The notes under the pieces are model-generated. The model was not told the DNA's origin and made no database searches. It saw only the letters and a list, made by a program, of their open reading frames with translations. Shown one piece after another: positions 41,896-50,444 of a DNA stretch of 64,000 nucleotides. Numbering within the stretch: the stretch's first letter is position 1; each line of letters begins with the position of its first letter. The stretch covers positions 1-64,000 of the forward strand of contig CAVTES010000007.1 of assembly GCA_963733885.1 (NCBI GenBank). Direction: 5' to 3'. Origin of the DNA: JACVRW01 sp963733885. Lineage in GTDB: Bacteria; Actinomycetota; Thermoleophilia; Solirubrobacterales; Thermoleophilaceae. Position numbers and translations under genes: made by a program.

Positions 41896-43443
41896 CTATC
41901 CCCCGTCCGCGTTGCTCCGGGCGAGATCGAGCTCCGCCTGCACCGTCTCGCGCTGGTTGTTCCAGGTCAGGCGCTTCTCGAGGTACGGGATCGCCTCGTC
42001 CGGGTTGCCGGAGCGGTTGAGCGACTTGCCGAGGTTGAACAGCGCGTAGGCGTAGTTGATGTCCTGGCTGTCCTCGGGCCACGAGGCCACCGCCTGCTGC
42101 AGGATCGGCACGGCGCCCGCGAAGTCGCCCTGCTGCATCCGCGCGAAGCCCTGCTCGTTCAGCTGGGCGCCGGTGGCCGCGTCGCCGGACCCTGACGGCT
42201 GCTCAGGCGCCGGCTCCGGCTCCGGCTCCGGCTCGGGCTCGGGCGCCGGCGCGGGCTCCGCAGGCTGCTGCTCTTCGGCCTGCGGCGCTTCGGCCTGCGG
42301 CTGTGGCTGCTCCTCCTGCCGGTCCCCCTGATCCCCGCCACTGCCGGCCTGCTCCTGGCGGCCGCCATCCGCCTGCTGCGGCTCGCCGCCGCCGTCATCG
42401 CCGGACGACAGCACCGCGGCGAGCACCCCGGCCGCCGCGAGCGCAAGAAGCACGAGCGCGAGCGCGATGGCGCCGACCGGGCGCTTGCCCGCCGGCCCGG
42501 CTTTCCGGCCCGCGCGCCCCGTGGGCGGCGGGGGCTCCGCGGAGGCGGGAGCGGGCGCCGGGATCGGAGCGGGCCTGGGGACGGTCCGCGTGGGCGGCAC
42601 GGCTCGCGTGGGCGCCGTGGGCGGCTCCTCGAGCGCGCGCGCCAGGCGGCTCGCCAGCTCGCCGGCCGAGGCCGGGCGGTCGCGCGGGTCGCGCGCCATG
42701 GCGTGCTTGAGGACCTCGGCGGCCTGCGGCGAGGCGCTCGGCATGGCGTCGCGGAGGTCGGGCGGCGGCCCGGTGGCGATGCGGTGCGCGATCTCGATCG
42801 GCGTGCGCCCCTCGCGCGCGCGCTCGCCCGTCAACGCCTCGTATGCCACCACGCCCAGCGCGTACACGTCGGTCGCCGGCGTGGTCGCGCCGCCCTCGAG
42901 CTGCTCGGGCGCCATGTACGCGGCCGTGCCCAGCACCATTCCGCTGTGCGTCAGCCGCGTGTGGTCCTGCGCGGTGGCGATGCCCAGGTCGACCAGCTTG
43001 GTCACGCCGTCGCGGCGCAAGAGCACGTTGCCGGGCTTCACGTCGCGGTGCACCACGCCATGGGCGTGCGCGTGGTCGAGCGCCGAGCCCACGTCGCGCA
43101 CCATCGCGGCCACCCGCTCGGGCGGAAGCGGACCGCGCTTCAGCGTGCGCGCCAGCGCCTCGCCCTCCACGTACTCCATGACGATCAGCACGCCCTCGTC
43201 GTCGGTGGCCGTGTCGAACACGGAGACGAGGTTCGGGTGATTTAGCGACGCGCCCAGCTTGGCCTCGCGCACGAAGCGCTGCTCCACGTCGACGGGGCTG
43301 TCGGCATGGAGGCGCTTGACCGCGACCTCGCGGTCAAGCCGTTCGTCTCGGCAAAGCAGAACGGAAGCCATTCCACCCGAGCCCAGATGCCTAAGAACCC
43401 GGTAGCGCCCGCCGAGCAGGGATCCCTGCGTGTGTACCGGCAC
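41896..43443 (-). CDS. Ser/Thr protein kinase with extracytoplasmic TPR-like domain
   Basis: 515 residues. The kinase domain spans about 13-270: glycine loop GSGGMA, K43 in AVKRL, catalytic D134 in HRDVKPGN, and D152-L-G in place of DFG (KLVDLGIAT), APE at 178-180. A proline-rich linker (277-310) leads to one transmembrane helix (323-345), then an extracytoplasmic Q/E/P-rich stretch (399-411 PE repeats) and a TPR-like end (NEQGFARMQQGDFAGAVPIL, residues 430-495). Unlike PknB it has no PASTA repeats, so it senses through the TPR. It is separated by a terminator from the CHRD gene. Confidence 0.92.
   Translation of the reverse strand: MPVHTQGSLLGGRYRVLRHLGSGGMASVLLCRDERLDREVAVKRLHADSPVDVEQRFVREAKLGASLNHPNLVSVFDTATDDEGVLIVMEYVEGEALARTLKRGPLPPERVAAMVRDVGSALDHAHAHGVVHRDVKPGNVLLRRDGVTKLVDLGIATAQDHTRLTHSGMVLGTAAYMAPEQLEGGATTPATDVYALGVVAYEALTGERAREGRTPIEIAHRIATGPPPDLRDAMPSASPQAAEVLKHAMARDPRDRPASAGELASRLARALEEPPTAPTRAVPPTRTVPRPAPIPAPAPASAEPPPPTGRAGRKAGPAGKRPVGAIALALVLLALAAAGVLAAVLSSGDDGGGEPQQADGGRQEQAGSGGDQGDRQEEQPQPQAEAPQAEEQQPAEPAPAPEPEPEPEPEPAPEQPSGSGDAATGAQLNEQGFARMQQGDFAGAVPILQQAVASWPEDSQDINYAYALFNLGKSLNRSGNPDEAIPYLEKRLTWNNQRETVQAELDLARSNADGG
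42212..42247. repeat. GGCTCC hexanucleotide repeats in the kinase gene
   Basis: Six tandem copies of GGCTCC/GGCTCG/GGCGCC encode the Pro-Glu-rich linker (about residues 399-410). Such coding microsatellites can vary in length; whether this one does is unknown. Confidence 0.6.
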
Positions 43444-43458
43444 CTAGCGGGGGTACCC

Positions 43459-43486
43459 GCACCGGCGCCGAGGTATGCGCCGGTGC
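43459..43486 (-). terminator. Perfect hairpin between CHRD and kinase genes
   Basis: GCACCGGCGC (43459-43468), 8-base loop, GCGCCGGTGC (43477-43486): a perfect 10-bp stem lying just downstream of the CHRD stop and before the kinase start (both minus strand). It probably ends transcription of the CHRD gene. Confidence 0.6.
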
Positions 43487-43508
43487 GAGCGAGGTCGGGG
43501 AGTCTCGA

Positions 43509-43970
43509 TCAGCGCTGTTTCCCGGACAGCTGGCCGCGAATCGCCCCGTCCGGAAGGGCCGCCGTGTGGACGTTCACGTAGTACCTGTTCGGGTTCCCGA
43601 GGATGGCCTGGGCGAGCGAACGCTCGACCCGCACGCAGTCGCTCGAGGCGCCAGGATCGCCCGACGACGGCTGGTCGAGCGGGACCACCACGTCGCCTGC
43701 GACGCCCGCCCGGCCCCTGTGGATGTGGGCCGCCCCGGGATCCTCGATGTTGCGGTTCGTGAGGCCGTAGCAGAGCCGGTTGCCGTCCACGATCGCGGTG
43801 AACGAGCCGCGCCCGTTCGGGTCGCCGCCTTCCGGCTCCTTGGCTCCGGTGAGCACGGAGAACAGCGCCTGTGACTGCCCGCCGCCCTGCGCTCCGGCGC
43901 CCACGACGCCGATGAGCACCACCGCGAGCGCGGCGGCCAGCACGGCAACGATTGCAGCGCGCACTCTCAT
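43509..43970 (-). CDS. Secreted CHRD-domain protein
   Basis: 153 residues. A signal peptide (MRVRAAIVAVLAAALAVVLI, cleavage near GAQGGG) leads into one CHRD domain: FSVLTGAKEPEGGDPNGRGS, FTAIVDGNRLCYGLTNRNIE, AAHIHRGRAGVAGDVVVPL and the end YYVNVHTAALPDGAIRGQLS, as in chordin-like bacterial CHRD proteins. CHRD units are extracellular, ligand unknown. The two Cys (LCYGL; SSDCVRV) may pair. Downstream hairpin at 43459-43486. Confidence 0.87.
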   Translation of the reverse strand: MRVRAAIVAVLAAALAVVLIGVVGAGAQGGGQSQALFSVLTGAKEPEGGDPNGRGSFTAIVDGNRLCYGLTNRNIEDPGAAHIHRGRAGVAGDVVVPLDQPSSGDPGASSDCVRVERSLAQAILGNPNRYYVNVHTAALPDGAIRGQLSGKQR

Positions 43971-44033
43971 GAAGGTTGCCTCCCTTCATCGGGTCACATT
44001 CAACCCGACGTACGTGAGAGGCCCCGCGGCGGT

Positions 44034-45206
44034 TCAGACTCGCTGGATCAGGGTGCCGGTGCCGAGTCCGCCGCCGCAGCACATCGTGACGAGCCCGACC
44101 TCCTTGTCGGAGCGCTCGAGCTCATGCAGGAGCGTCGTGATGAGCCGGGCGCCGGTCGACCCGAGCGGGTGCCCGAGCGCGATCGCGCCGCCGTTCACGT
44201 TCACGCGGTCCATGTCCGGCTCGAGCTCACGGCGCCAGGCCGCGAGCACGGACGCGAACGCCTCGTTCACCTCGAACAGGTCGATGTCGCCGATCTGCAT
44301 CCCGTTGCGCTCGAGCAGCTTGCGCGTGGCCGGGATCGGGCCGGTCAGCATCATGACCGGGTCCACGCCGACGGTGGTCTGGTCCACCACCCGTGCCCGC
44401 GGCTTCAGGCCGAGCGACTCGGCCTTCTGGCGCTCCATCAGCAGCACCGCCGCCGCGCCGTCCGAGATCTGTGACGAGTTGCCGGCCGTGATCCGCCCGT
44501 CCTCCTTGAAGGCGGGCTTCAGCTGCGAGAGCGCCTCGAGGTTGGAATCGGGCCGTATGCCCTGATCCGTCACGTAGGTGTCGCCGTTGACCGCGAACGG
44601 AACGATCTCCCGCTCGAAACGGCCCTCCTCCGTGGCCTGGTGCGCGAGCTGGTGCGAGCGCACGCCGATCTCGTCCAGCTCCGACCGCGGGATCTCCCAC
44701 TTGTCGGCGATCATCTCGGCCGAGATCCCCTGCGGCACGAGGTTGTATCGCTGCAACAGCTCGGGCGGCCAGGGCGAGCCGACGTCGTCGACCCACTTGA
44801 AGCCCACGCCCATCGGCACGTGGCCCATGTGCTCGACGCCGGAGCCGATCGCGGCGTCGTGCACACCCGACGCGATCAGCGCGGCGGCGAAGTTCACGGC
44901 CTGCTGGGCCGAGCCGCACTGGCGGTCGACGGTCGTGGCAGGCGTCTCGATGGGCAGTCCGGCCTGGAGCCAGGCGTTGCGGCCGACGTTGAACATCTGC
45001 TCGCCGTACTGCTGCACGCAGCCGGTGACCACGTCCTCGACCTCGGAAGCGTCGATGCCCGCCCTGTCGATCACCTCGGTGTACGTCTTTCCGAGGAGCT
45101 CGTTGGGATGGGTGTCCTTGTAGTAGCCCTTCTCCGGATGCCCGCGCCCGATCGGCGTGCGAACCGCCTCGACGATGACCACATCACGCCCGTTCCCGTT
45201 CTGCAT
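44034..45206 (-). CDS. fadA: Thiolase (acetyl-CoA acyltransferase)
   Basis: 390 residues. Cleaves 3-ketoacyl-CoA or condenses acetyl-CoA. Motifs: VDRQCGSAQQAVNFAAALIA with active-site C97, MLTGPIPATRKLL, VNEAFASVLAAWRRELE, NVNGGAIALGHPLGSTGARL and the final CCGGGLGTGTLIQ with the second Cys and His. It lacks the membrane-associated features of FadI, so it is a soluble biosynthetic or degradative thiolase. It diverges from the 3-hydroxyacyl-CoA dehydrogenase gene across a TetR-type operator, so both likely act on the same pathway. Confidence 0.9.
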   Translation of the reverse strand: MQNGNGRDVVIVEAVRTPIGRGHPEKGYYKDTHPNELLGKTYTEVIDRAGIDASEVEDVVTGCVQQYGEQMFNVGRNAWLQAGLPIETPATTVDRQCGSAQQAVNFAAALIASGVHDAAIGSGVEHMGHVPMGVGFKWVDDVGSPWPPELLQRYNLVPQGISAEMIADKWEIPRSELDEIGVRSHQLAHQATEEGRFEREIVPFAVNGDTYVTDQGIRPDSNLEALSQLKPAFKEDGRITAGNSSQISDGAAAVLLMERQKAESLGLKPRARVVDQTTVGVDPVMMLTGPIPATRKLLERNGMQIGDIDLFEVNEAFASVLAAWRRELEPDMDRVNVNGGAIALGHPLGSTGARLITTLLHELERSDKEVGLVTMCCGGGLGTGTLIQRV

Positions 45207-45287
45207 TCGCCTGCTTCCTCCGAATTCCCACCCTGCGCATCCGGCCGAGCCGGATGCTTCGGGCCTCTTTGCGATTAGCCTACTCGA

Positions 45288-45303
45288 TTGACTGATCGGT
45301 CAA
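45288..45303. promoter_or_regulatory. Putative TetR-type operator shared by thiolase and hydroxyacyl-CoA dehydrogenase genes
   Basis: TTGACTGATCGGTCAA, palindromic with one mismatch pair, and differing at only two positions from TTGACTGACCAGTCAA at 33501-33516. It lies between divergent starts at 45206 and 45316, so one regulator could control both. Confidence 0.65.
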
Positions 45304-45315
45304 CGAGGGCGAGAA

Positions 45316-46071
45316 GTGGCTCATTCACTTGGAATCGTAGGTAGCGGGGCGATCGCCTGCGGGCTTGCCCGCACGGCGGCGGAGCACCACGAGGTGGTCG
45401 TCTGGGCGCGCAGCGAGCGCTCCGCGGAGCGGGCGGAGGACCGCGTCGAGGAAGCCCGCGTGGTGACCGATCTGGCCGAGCTGGGCGGCTGCGACGTGGT
45501 CGTGGAGGCGGTCTCGGAGGACGCGGACGTGAAGTCCGGCATCCACTGCCGCCTGGGTGAGCTGCTGCCCGCGCATACGGTCATCGCGACCACAACGTCG
45601 TCGCTGTCGGTCGCGGAGCTGGCCGCCGCGAGCGGGCGTCCGGAGCGCTTCGGCGCCCTGCACGTGTTCAACCCGGTCGAGAAGATGCAGCTCGTCGAGC
45701 TGTGCTTCCCGGCGGCGGCGTCGGATGCCACCCGCAGCACGCTCCGCGAGCTGTGCGAGCGGCTCGACAAGACCGCGGTCGAGGTGCCGGACGCGGCCGG
45801 CTTCGTCGTGAACCGGCTGCTGTTCCCGTACCTCTTCGACGCGGTCCGCATGCTCGAGCGCAACTCGATCGAGCCGGAGGCGATCGACACCTGCATGAAG
45901 CTCGGCGCCGGCCACCCGATGGGCCCTCTGGCGCTGCTCGACTTCATCGGGCTGGACGTGGCCGCCGCGATCGGCGACTCGATCGGCGCCGATGTGCCCG
46001 CGCGGGTGCGCGAGCTGATCGAGCAGGGCAGGCTGGGCCGCAAGGCAGGCGCAGGCTTCTACGAGTACTGA
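45316..46071 (+). CDS. 3-hydroxyacyl-CoA (3-hydroxybutyryl-CoA) dehydrogenase
   Basis: 251 residues from GTG 45316. Rossmann GSGAIACG and DVVVEAVSEDADVK (NAD binding), then the catalytic LHVFNPVEKMQLVELC with the His, and the dimerising C-terminal RLGRKAGAGFYEY. NAD-dependent oxidation of 3-hydroxyacyl-CoA; size and the HVFNPV motif fit short-chain members (Hbd-like). Divergent partner of the thiolase with a shared operator, giving two consecutive beta-oxidation steps; no enoyl-CoA hydratase lies in the window. Confidence 0.9.
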   Translation: MAHSLGIVGSGAIACGLARTAAEHHEVVVWARSERSAERAEDRVEEARVVTDLAELGGCDVVVEAVSEDADVKSGIHCRLGELLPAHTVIATTTSSLSVAELAAASGRPERFGALHVFNPVEKMQLVELCFPAAASDATRSTLRELCERLDKTAVEVPDAAGFVVNRLLFPYLFDAVRMLERNSIEPEAIDTCMKLGAGHPMGPLALLDFIGLDVAAAIGDSIGADVPARVRELIEQGRLGRKAGAGFYEY

Positions 46072-46095
46072 GGGCGAGCCGCTTCGAATGCGAGG

Positions 46096-46383
46096 TCAGG
46101 CCGCGCGGCGCGCCGGCTGACGCCGCTTCGGCGGCCCCGGCTTGGGCGGCATCCCGGCGGCCAGGTCCCAGACCACGTCCGCCTCGTCGATGTGCTGCGC
46201 CGCCGCCAGCTCGGCCACCCGCTCCCAGGGGAGGCGCGCCTCGGGCAGGTCGTCCCAGCGCGCGAGCTCGAGCGCGTCGAGGACGTCCGTGAGGGCGGCG
46301 CCAGGCTCGCCCTGCGCCTTGATCAGCTCGCGCAGCGCCTCACGTCCGGCATCGCTCAATCTCACGCCCCACATCTGCGGCAA
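46096..46383 (-). CDS. Small hypothetical protein
   Basis: 95 residues: VRLSDAGREALRELIKAQGE, VLDALELARWDDLPEARLPW, RVAELAAAQHIDEADVVWDL, and a Pro/Lys/Arg tail (KPGPPKRRQPARRA). No membrane segment or recognised domain; a helical, possibly regulatory protein. ATG 46383 with GAGGAGG nearby. It faces the hydroxyacyl-CoA dehydrogenase gene, 24 bases apart tail-to-tail. Confidence 0.6.
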   Translation of the reverse strand: MPQMWGVRLSDAGREALRELIKAQGEPGAALTDVLDALELARWDDLPEARLPWERVAELAAAQHIDEADVVWDLAAGMPPKPGPPKRRQPARRAA

Positions 46384-46454
46384 GACCTCCTCGAGGGAGA
46401 AGCATCTGCGCCTCGAACGTAGTCCCCCCTACGGACGGAAAGGAGCGGCTACGG

Positions 46455-47837
46455 CTACGCCTGCTGGTCGCGGCGCCGCCGTGTGGACGCCGCCTCCTCC
46501 ACAGGGCGGAACTGCATCGTGTCCTCGCCGCGCACCTGTGAGGCCTCGTGGTCACGTATCCGCACCGCGTCGACCCGGTTCTCGCGCACCGACTCAACCC
46601 GCAGCGAGTAGCCGTTCACGCGCACCATGTCGCCCCGCTTCGGCAACCGCCCGAGCTCGCCGAAGACGAACCCGCCGACCGAGTTGTAGGCCTCAGAGTC
46701 CACCGGCAGCTCGAGGCCGTAGTCGGCCAGGTCCGTGATCGGCACGTGGCCGCGGACCCACCAGTCGCCGTTGGCCAGCCGGCGGATGCCCGCCACGGCC
46801 GGGTCGGTCTCGTCGGCGATCTCGCCCACCACCTCCTCGATGATGTCCTCGATCGTGACGATGCCGGCGGTGCGGCCGTACTCGTCGATCACCACCGCCA
46901 TGGAGGCGCGCTCGCGCTGGAGGTCGGCGAGCAGGTCGTCGAGCGGCTTTGTCTCGGGGACGATCAGGGCCTCCTTCACCACGGGCTCGATCGACGCCCC
47001 GGGGCCCTCAGTCATCAGGAGCCGCGCCAGCGAGTTGGCGTGCACGATGCCCTTGATGCGGTCCGTGTTGTCGCTCTCGGTGACCACCAGGCGTGTGTGG
47101 CCCGAGTCCACCGCGCGGCGCAGCGCCGTCTCGGCGCTCTCCGAGACGTCCACGGTCACGACCGCCGGGATCGGCGTCATCACCTGGCGCGCCTGCTGCT
47201 CGTGCAGGTGGAAGACGCCCGAGAGCATCCCGGCCTCGCCCGGGTCGAGCTTCCCGCCGCGGGTGCTGCGGGCGATGATCAGCTTCAGGTCCTCGGAAGA
47301 GGAGACCTCCTCGAACTCGGCCCGCGGATCCACCCCCAGCACACGGAGCATGGCGTTCGAGGCGGTGTTGAGCAGCCAGATGAACGGGTTGAAGACGGTG
47401 CGGAAGAGCTGCAGCCCGCGGGCCGTGCGCCGCGCCGTGCCCTCGGGGTGCACGATCGAGTAGATCTTCGGCACCTGCTCACCCACGGTGATGTGGAGCG
47501 CGGTGGTGAGGACGTAGGCGACGGTGATCGCGATCGCCACCGCCACGCCGTGGCTCACGACGCCGCCGAGCGGCTCCTCGAGCAGGCTCGCGATCGCCGG
47601 CTCACCCAAGAAGCCGATGCCGAGCGATGCCATCGTGATGCCGAGCTGGCAGGCCGACAGATACTCATCGATTCGGTCGACCTGCTTCAGCGCCAGCGCG
47701 GCGCCGCGCACTCCTTCGTCGCGCATCGCCGCCATGCGCGACTCGCGCGTGCGCACGAGCGCGAACTCGGCAGCCACGAAGAAGGCGTTGGCTGCCACCA
47801 GCACGGCGACTCCGAGGAGGAAGAGCAGTTCGGTCAT
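46455..47837 (-). CDS. CNNM/CorC-type (DUF21-CBS-CorC_HlyC) membrane protein
   Basis: 460 residues, the 'hemolysin/CorC' layout: an N-terminal DUF21 transmembrane domain (residues about 1-140, VLVAANAFFVAAEFALVRTR, then LGIGFLGEPAIASLLEEPLG), two CBS domains (MTPIPAVVTVDVSESAETAL, and the second around EALIVPETKPLDDLLADLQR), then the CorC_HlyC domain (ELPVDSEAYNSVGGFVFGEL). CNNM relatives transport Mg2+ or act as its regulators; bacterial members are not true hemolysins. The final 25 residues are charged. It is transcribed alone, away from the BtuF-like gene. Confidence 0.9.
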   Translation of the reverse strand: MTELLFLLGVAVLVAANAFFVAAEFALVRTRESRMAAMRDEGVRGAALALKQVDRIDEYLSACQLGITMASLGIGFLGEPAIASLLEEPLGGVVSHGVAVAIAITVAYVLTTALHITVGEQVPKIYSIVHPEGTARRTARGLQLFRTVFNPFIWLLNTASNAMLRVLGVDPRAEFEEVSSSEDLKLIIARSTRGGKLDPGEAGMLSGVFHLHEQQARQVMTPIPAVVTVDVSESAETALRRAVDSGHTRLVVTESDNTDRIKGIVHANSLARLLMTEGPGASIEPVVKEALIVPETKPLDDLLADLQRERASMAVVIDEYGRTAGIVTIEDIIEEVVGEIADETDPAVAGIRRLANGDWWVRGHVPITDLADYGLELPVDSEAYNSVGGFVFGELGRLPKRGDMVRVNGYSLRVESVRENRVDAVRIRDHEASQVRGEDTMQFRPVEEAASTRRRRDQQA

Positions 47838-47980
47838 CTCAGACCGATGCCGCCTATGGGAGTGCTACTTCGAGGATCGTCGTCGTCGCTCATCGGCGGA
47901 CGAGGCCGAGAGTAGCATCGGTCTACTCGGACCGGCGCCCCTCGATCTCCTCGTCGCCCAGACGTGCCATCCTCGTCTTC

Positions 47981-48901
47981 GTGCGAATCGCTTCCCTGGT
48001 GCCCTCCGCGACCGAGATGCTCTTCGCGCTCGGCCTCGGCGACCGCGTGGCAGCGGTCACCCACGAGTGCGACTACCCGCCCGGCGTGGAACAGCTTCCC
48101 CACCTCACCCGCAGCGTGATCCCGAACGGCTTGGACGCCGCCGAGATCGACGCCGCCGTGCGCGAGCGCACGAGCCGCGGCGAGGCGCTGTATGAGCTCG
48201 ACGCGGACACGCTGGCCGAGCTGGACGTGGACCTGATCGTGACCCAGGCGGTCTGCGAGGTGTGCGCCGTCTCCTTCGACGACGTGCGCGCCGTGGCGGA
48301 GCGGCTCCCCACGCAGCCGGAGGTGATCTCGCTCGACCCGTCCACGCTGGGCGAGGTGCTGGCCGACATTCCGCGTCTCGCGGAGGCGGCCGGGGTGCCC
48401 GAGGCGGGCGAGCGGCTCGCGGAGGAAGCCGGCGAGCGGCTCGAGGCCGTCGAACAGGCGGTGGAAAGCGCCCGGCGCCCGCGCGTGGCCGCGCTCGAGT
48501 GGCTCGACCCGATCTTCATCGGCGGCCACTGGGTGCCGCAGATGATCGAGTTGGCCGGTGGCGAGGACGTGCTCGGCATGCCGGGTGAGAAGTCCCGCAC
48601 GGCGGAGTGGTCCGAGGTCGAGGCGGCCGCTCCCGAGGTGGTCGTGGCGATGCCGTGCGGCTACTACGCGGAGCAGGCCGCCGCGGAGACCGTGCGCTGG
48701 CGGCGCCACCTCGACCTGCTTGGCGCGCGCGTGGTGGCGGTGGACGCCGCCGCCTACTTCTCGCGGCCGGGCCCGCGCCTGGTCGATGGCGTCGAGCTGC
48801 TCGGCCACCTGCTCCACCCGGAGCTGGTGCCGGCGCCGCCCTCGCGGCGCTCTATCGAGCTGGACCTCAGAAGGGAAGTCGGGCCGGCGGCTCGAGCGTG
48901 A
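47981..48901 (+). CDS. BtuF-like substrate-binding protein, cytoplasmic form
   Basis: 306 residues from GTG 47981: RIASLVPSATEMLFALGLGD, RVAAVTHECDYPPGVEQLPH, ELDVDLIVTQAVCEVCAVSF, RPRVAALEWLDPIFIGGHWV and EVVVAMPCGYYAEQAAAETV follow the periplasmic-binding-type-III fold of cobalamin/metal-chelate receptors. It begins directly with the fold, with no signal peptide or lipobox, so it is not a normal ABC receptor: it may be a cytoplasmic cobinamide/B12-binding protein or a start further upstream may exist. Overlaps the convergent rhomboid gene by 35 bases. Confidence 0.8.
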   Translation: MRIASLVPSATEMLFALGLGDRVAAVTHECDYPPGVEQLPHLTRSVIPNGLDAAEIDAAVRERTSRGEALYELDADTLAELDVDLIVTQAVCEVCAVSFDDVRAVAERLPTQPEVISLDPSTLGEVLADIPRLAEAAGVPEAGERLAEEAGERLEAVEQAVESARRPRVAALEWLDPIFIGGHWVPQMIELAGGEDVLGMPGEKSRTAEWSEVEAAAPEVVVAMPCGYYAEQAAAETVRWRRHLDLLGARVVAVDAAAYFSRPGPRLVDGVELLGHLLHPELVPAPPSRRSIELDLRREVGPAARA

Positions 48902-49688
48902 GCGAGCCGGCCACGGCGGCCGCCCCCAGCGCCACGCAGACGAGCATCGCAGCCGGCTCGGGAATCCGCGTGCGCTGCGGCAGCTCGACGAGCAGAAGCG
49001 CGCACAGCGTGCCGCCCACAAGCCCCCCGATGTGCCCGCCCCAGGAGATGTTGAGCCCGGGGAGGAACGAGATGACCAGGTTCAGGATGATCCAGAAGCC
49101 GAGGCCGCTCTCCATGATGCTGATACCGCGGTTCCACATCACGACCGCGGTGGCACCCAGCAGCCCGAACACCGCGCCCGAGGCGCCCACCGTCGCGCCC
49201 ACGTCCTCCTGCAGCAGCGCGCCGAACGAGCCGGTCAGGAGCGAGACGAAGTAGATCACCGCGAAGCGCGGGGTGCCGATGGCAGGCTCGAGGATCGTGC
49301 CGAGGATGTAGAGGCCGAGCATGTTGAACAGGAGGTGCGGCAGCCCATCGTGGAGGAAGCCGGAGGTGATCAGGCGCCAGTACTCGCCGTCCTGGATCGC
49401 TCCGCGCCACAGGGCGCCCTCGTCGAACAGGGTCCCCGACCCGCCGATCCCGCCGCCGCTGAGCATCTCGCCTAGGTACGCGAGGACGCAGATCCCGATC
49501 AGCACGTAGGTCAGGCGCGGCTCGCTCGACATCGAGCTCATCCCCCGCACCTGGGTGCGCTGGCGCGCGCACTCCGGGCAACGCATGCCTACCGGCGTGG
49601 AGGTCATGCAGTCGGGGCAGATCGGCCGCTCGCAGTTCGAGCAGCGCACCCCCGTCTCGCGATTCGGATGGCGGTAGCAGACGTCCAC
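48867..49688 (-). CDS. Rhomboid intramembrane protease with N-terminal zinc ribbon
   Basis: 273 residues. The N-terminus has a double zinc ribbon (CYRHPNRETGVRCSNCERPI, CPDCM, MRCPECA) unusual for rhomboids but seen in actinobacterial homologues. Membrane core: YWRLITSGFLHDGLPHLLFN, the serine motif TVGASGAVFGLLGATAVV and the histidine HIGGLVGG, so catalytically complete. About six transmembrane helices. Cleaves membrane proteins; the target is unknown. GTG 49688. Confidence 0.88.
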   Translation of the reverse strand: MDVCYRHPNRETGVRCSNCERPICPDCMTSTPVGMRCPECARQRTQVRGMSSMSSEPRLTYVLIGICVLAYLGEMLSGGGIGGSGTLFDEGALWRGAIQDGEYWRLITSGFLHDGLPHLLFNMLGLYILGTILEPAIGTPRFAVIYFVSLLTGSFGALLQEDVGATVGASGAVFGLLGATAVVMWNRGISIMESGLGFWIILNLVISFLPGLNISWGGHIGGLVGGTLCALLLVELPQRTRIPEPAAMLVCVALGAAAVAGSLTLEPPARLPF

Positions 49689-49727
49689 CGCCTGAAACCT
49701 AGCTAGGCGGGCAACCGGATCGGCCGG

Positions 49728-50444
49728 CTACAGCGGCACCTGTATCACCGGCTGCTCGCTCGGCGCCCGCGATCCGCCGCGCGGCTCGCGGGTGACGAGG
49801 ACCGCGTCGGCTCCCGAGAGGTCGTCGGGCACAGCCGCGGCGCCCCCGCCGTCGGGGCCGACATCGAACGCCGGCTGGGGCACGACGGTCCCGCCGCGCT
49901 GCACCCACGCCTGGTAGTCCTGGTCGTCCCCGGCCGGCGGCAGGCCCTGCACTCTGAGGATGGCGCCGTCCTCGCCGTCGCCCTGGATCCGAAGGCTCGC
50001 GCTCGCGTCGGGCAGGCGGCCTTCGTCGACCGTTGCGGCGATCGTGCGGCTGTCCTCCCCGCCCCCGGCGAGCTGCGCCACGCCGAAGCCGGCGAGCAGC
50101 CCGAGGGCGAGCGCCCCGGCTACGAGCGCGGGCCGGACCCCGGTGAGCGAGGGCAGCCGGAACCGCCGCGGCCGGCGCTGCCGCGCGGCCGGGGCCCCAG
50201 AGCGCTCGCGCGCCTCGCGGTCGACCACTTCCATCAGCGAGGCCTTGAGCGCCGGCGGCGGCTCCACCTGCTCCACGGAGCGCGGCAGAGCGTCGGCGGC
50301 AGGGCGCAGCCGCTCGAGCTCGTCCCGGCACTCGGCGCACCCGGCCACGTGCCGCTCGAACGCTTGGCGCTCGAGGTCGGTCAGGGCACCCAGCAGGTAG
50401 GCCCCGATCTCGTGGCTGTACTCGGTGTGGTCGCGAGCCGTCAT
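49728..50444 (-). CDS. rskA: Anti-sigma factor RskA-like
   Basis: 238 residues: N-terminal zinc anti-sigma domain (LTDLERQAFERHVAGCAECR with HxxxCxxC at about 32-39), one transmembrane helix (RPALVAGALALGLLAGFGVA, about 100-120), and a C-terminal anti-sigma-K factor RskA domain (FLQGDGEDGAILRVQGLPPA, YQAWVQRGGTVVPQPAF, GGSRAPSEQPVIQVPL). It holds SigK-like activity until proteolysis. Its start overlaps the sigma gene stop (ATGA region at 50441-50444), so both are made together. Confidence 0.88.
   Translation of the reverse strand: MTARDHTEYSHEIGAYLLGALTDLERQAFERHVAGCAECRDELERLRPAADALPRSVEQVEPPPALKASLMEVVDREARERSGAPAARQRRPRRFRLPSLTGVRPALVAGALALGLLAGFGVAQLAGGGEDSRTIAATVDEGRLPDASASLRIQGDGEDGAILRVQGLPPAGDDQDYQAWVQRGGTVVPQPAFDVGPDGGGAAAVPDDLSGADAVLVTREPRGGSRAPSEQPVIQVPL

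Noticed and set aside
42212..42247. Short tandem repeats considered as a CRISPR array
   Set aside because: Six-base coding repeats in a proline/glutamate linker with no spacers; not CRISPR. No CRISPR array was seen elsewhere.
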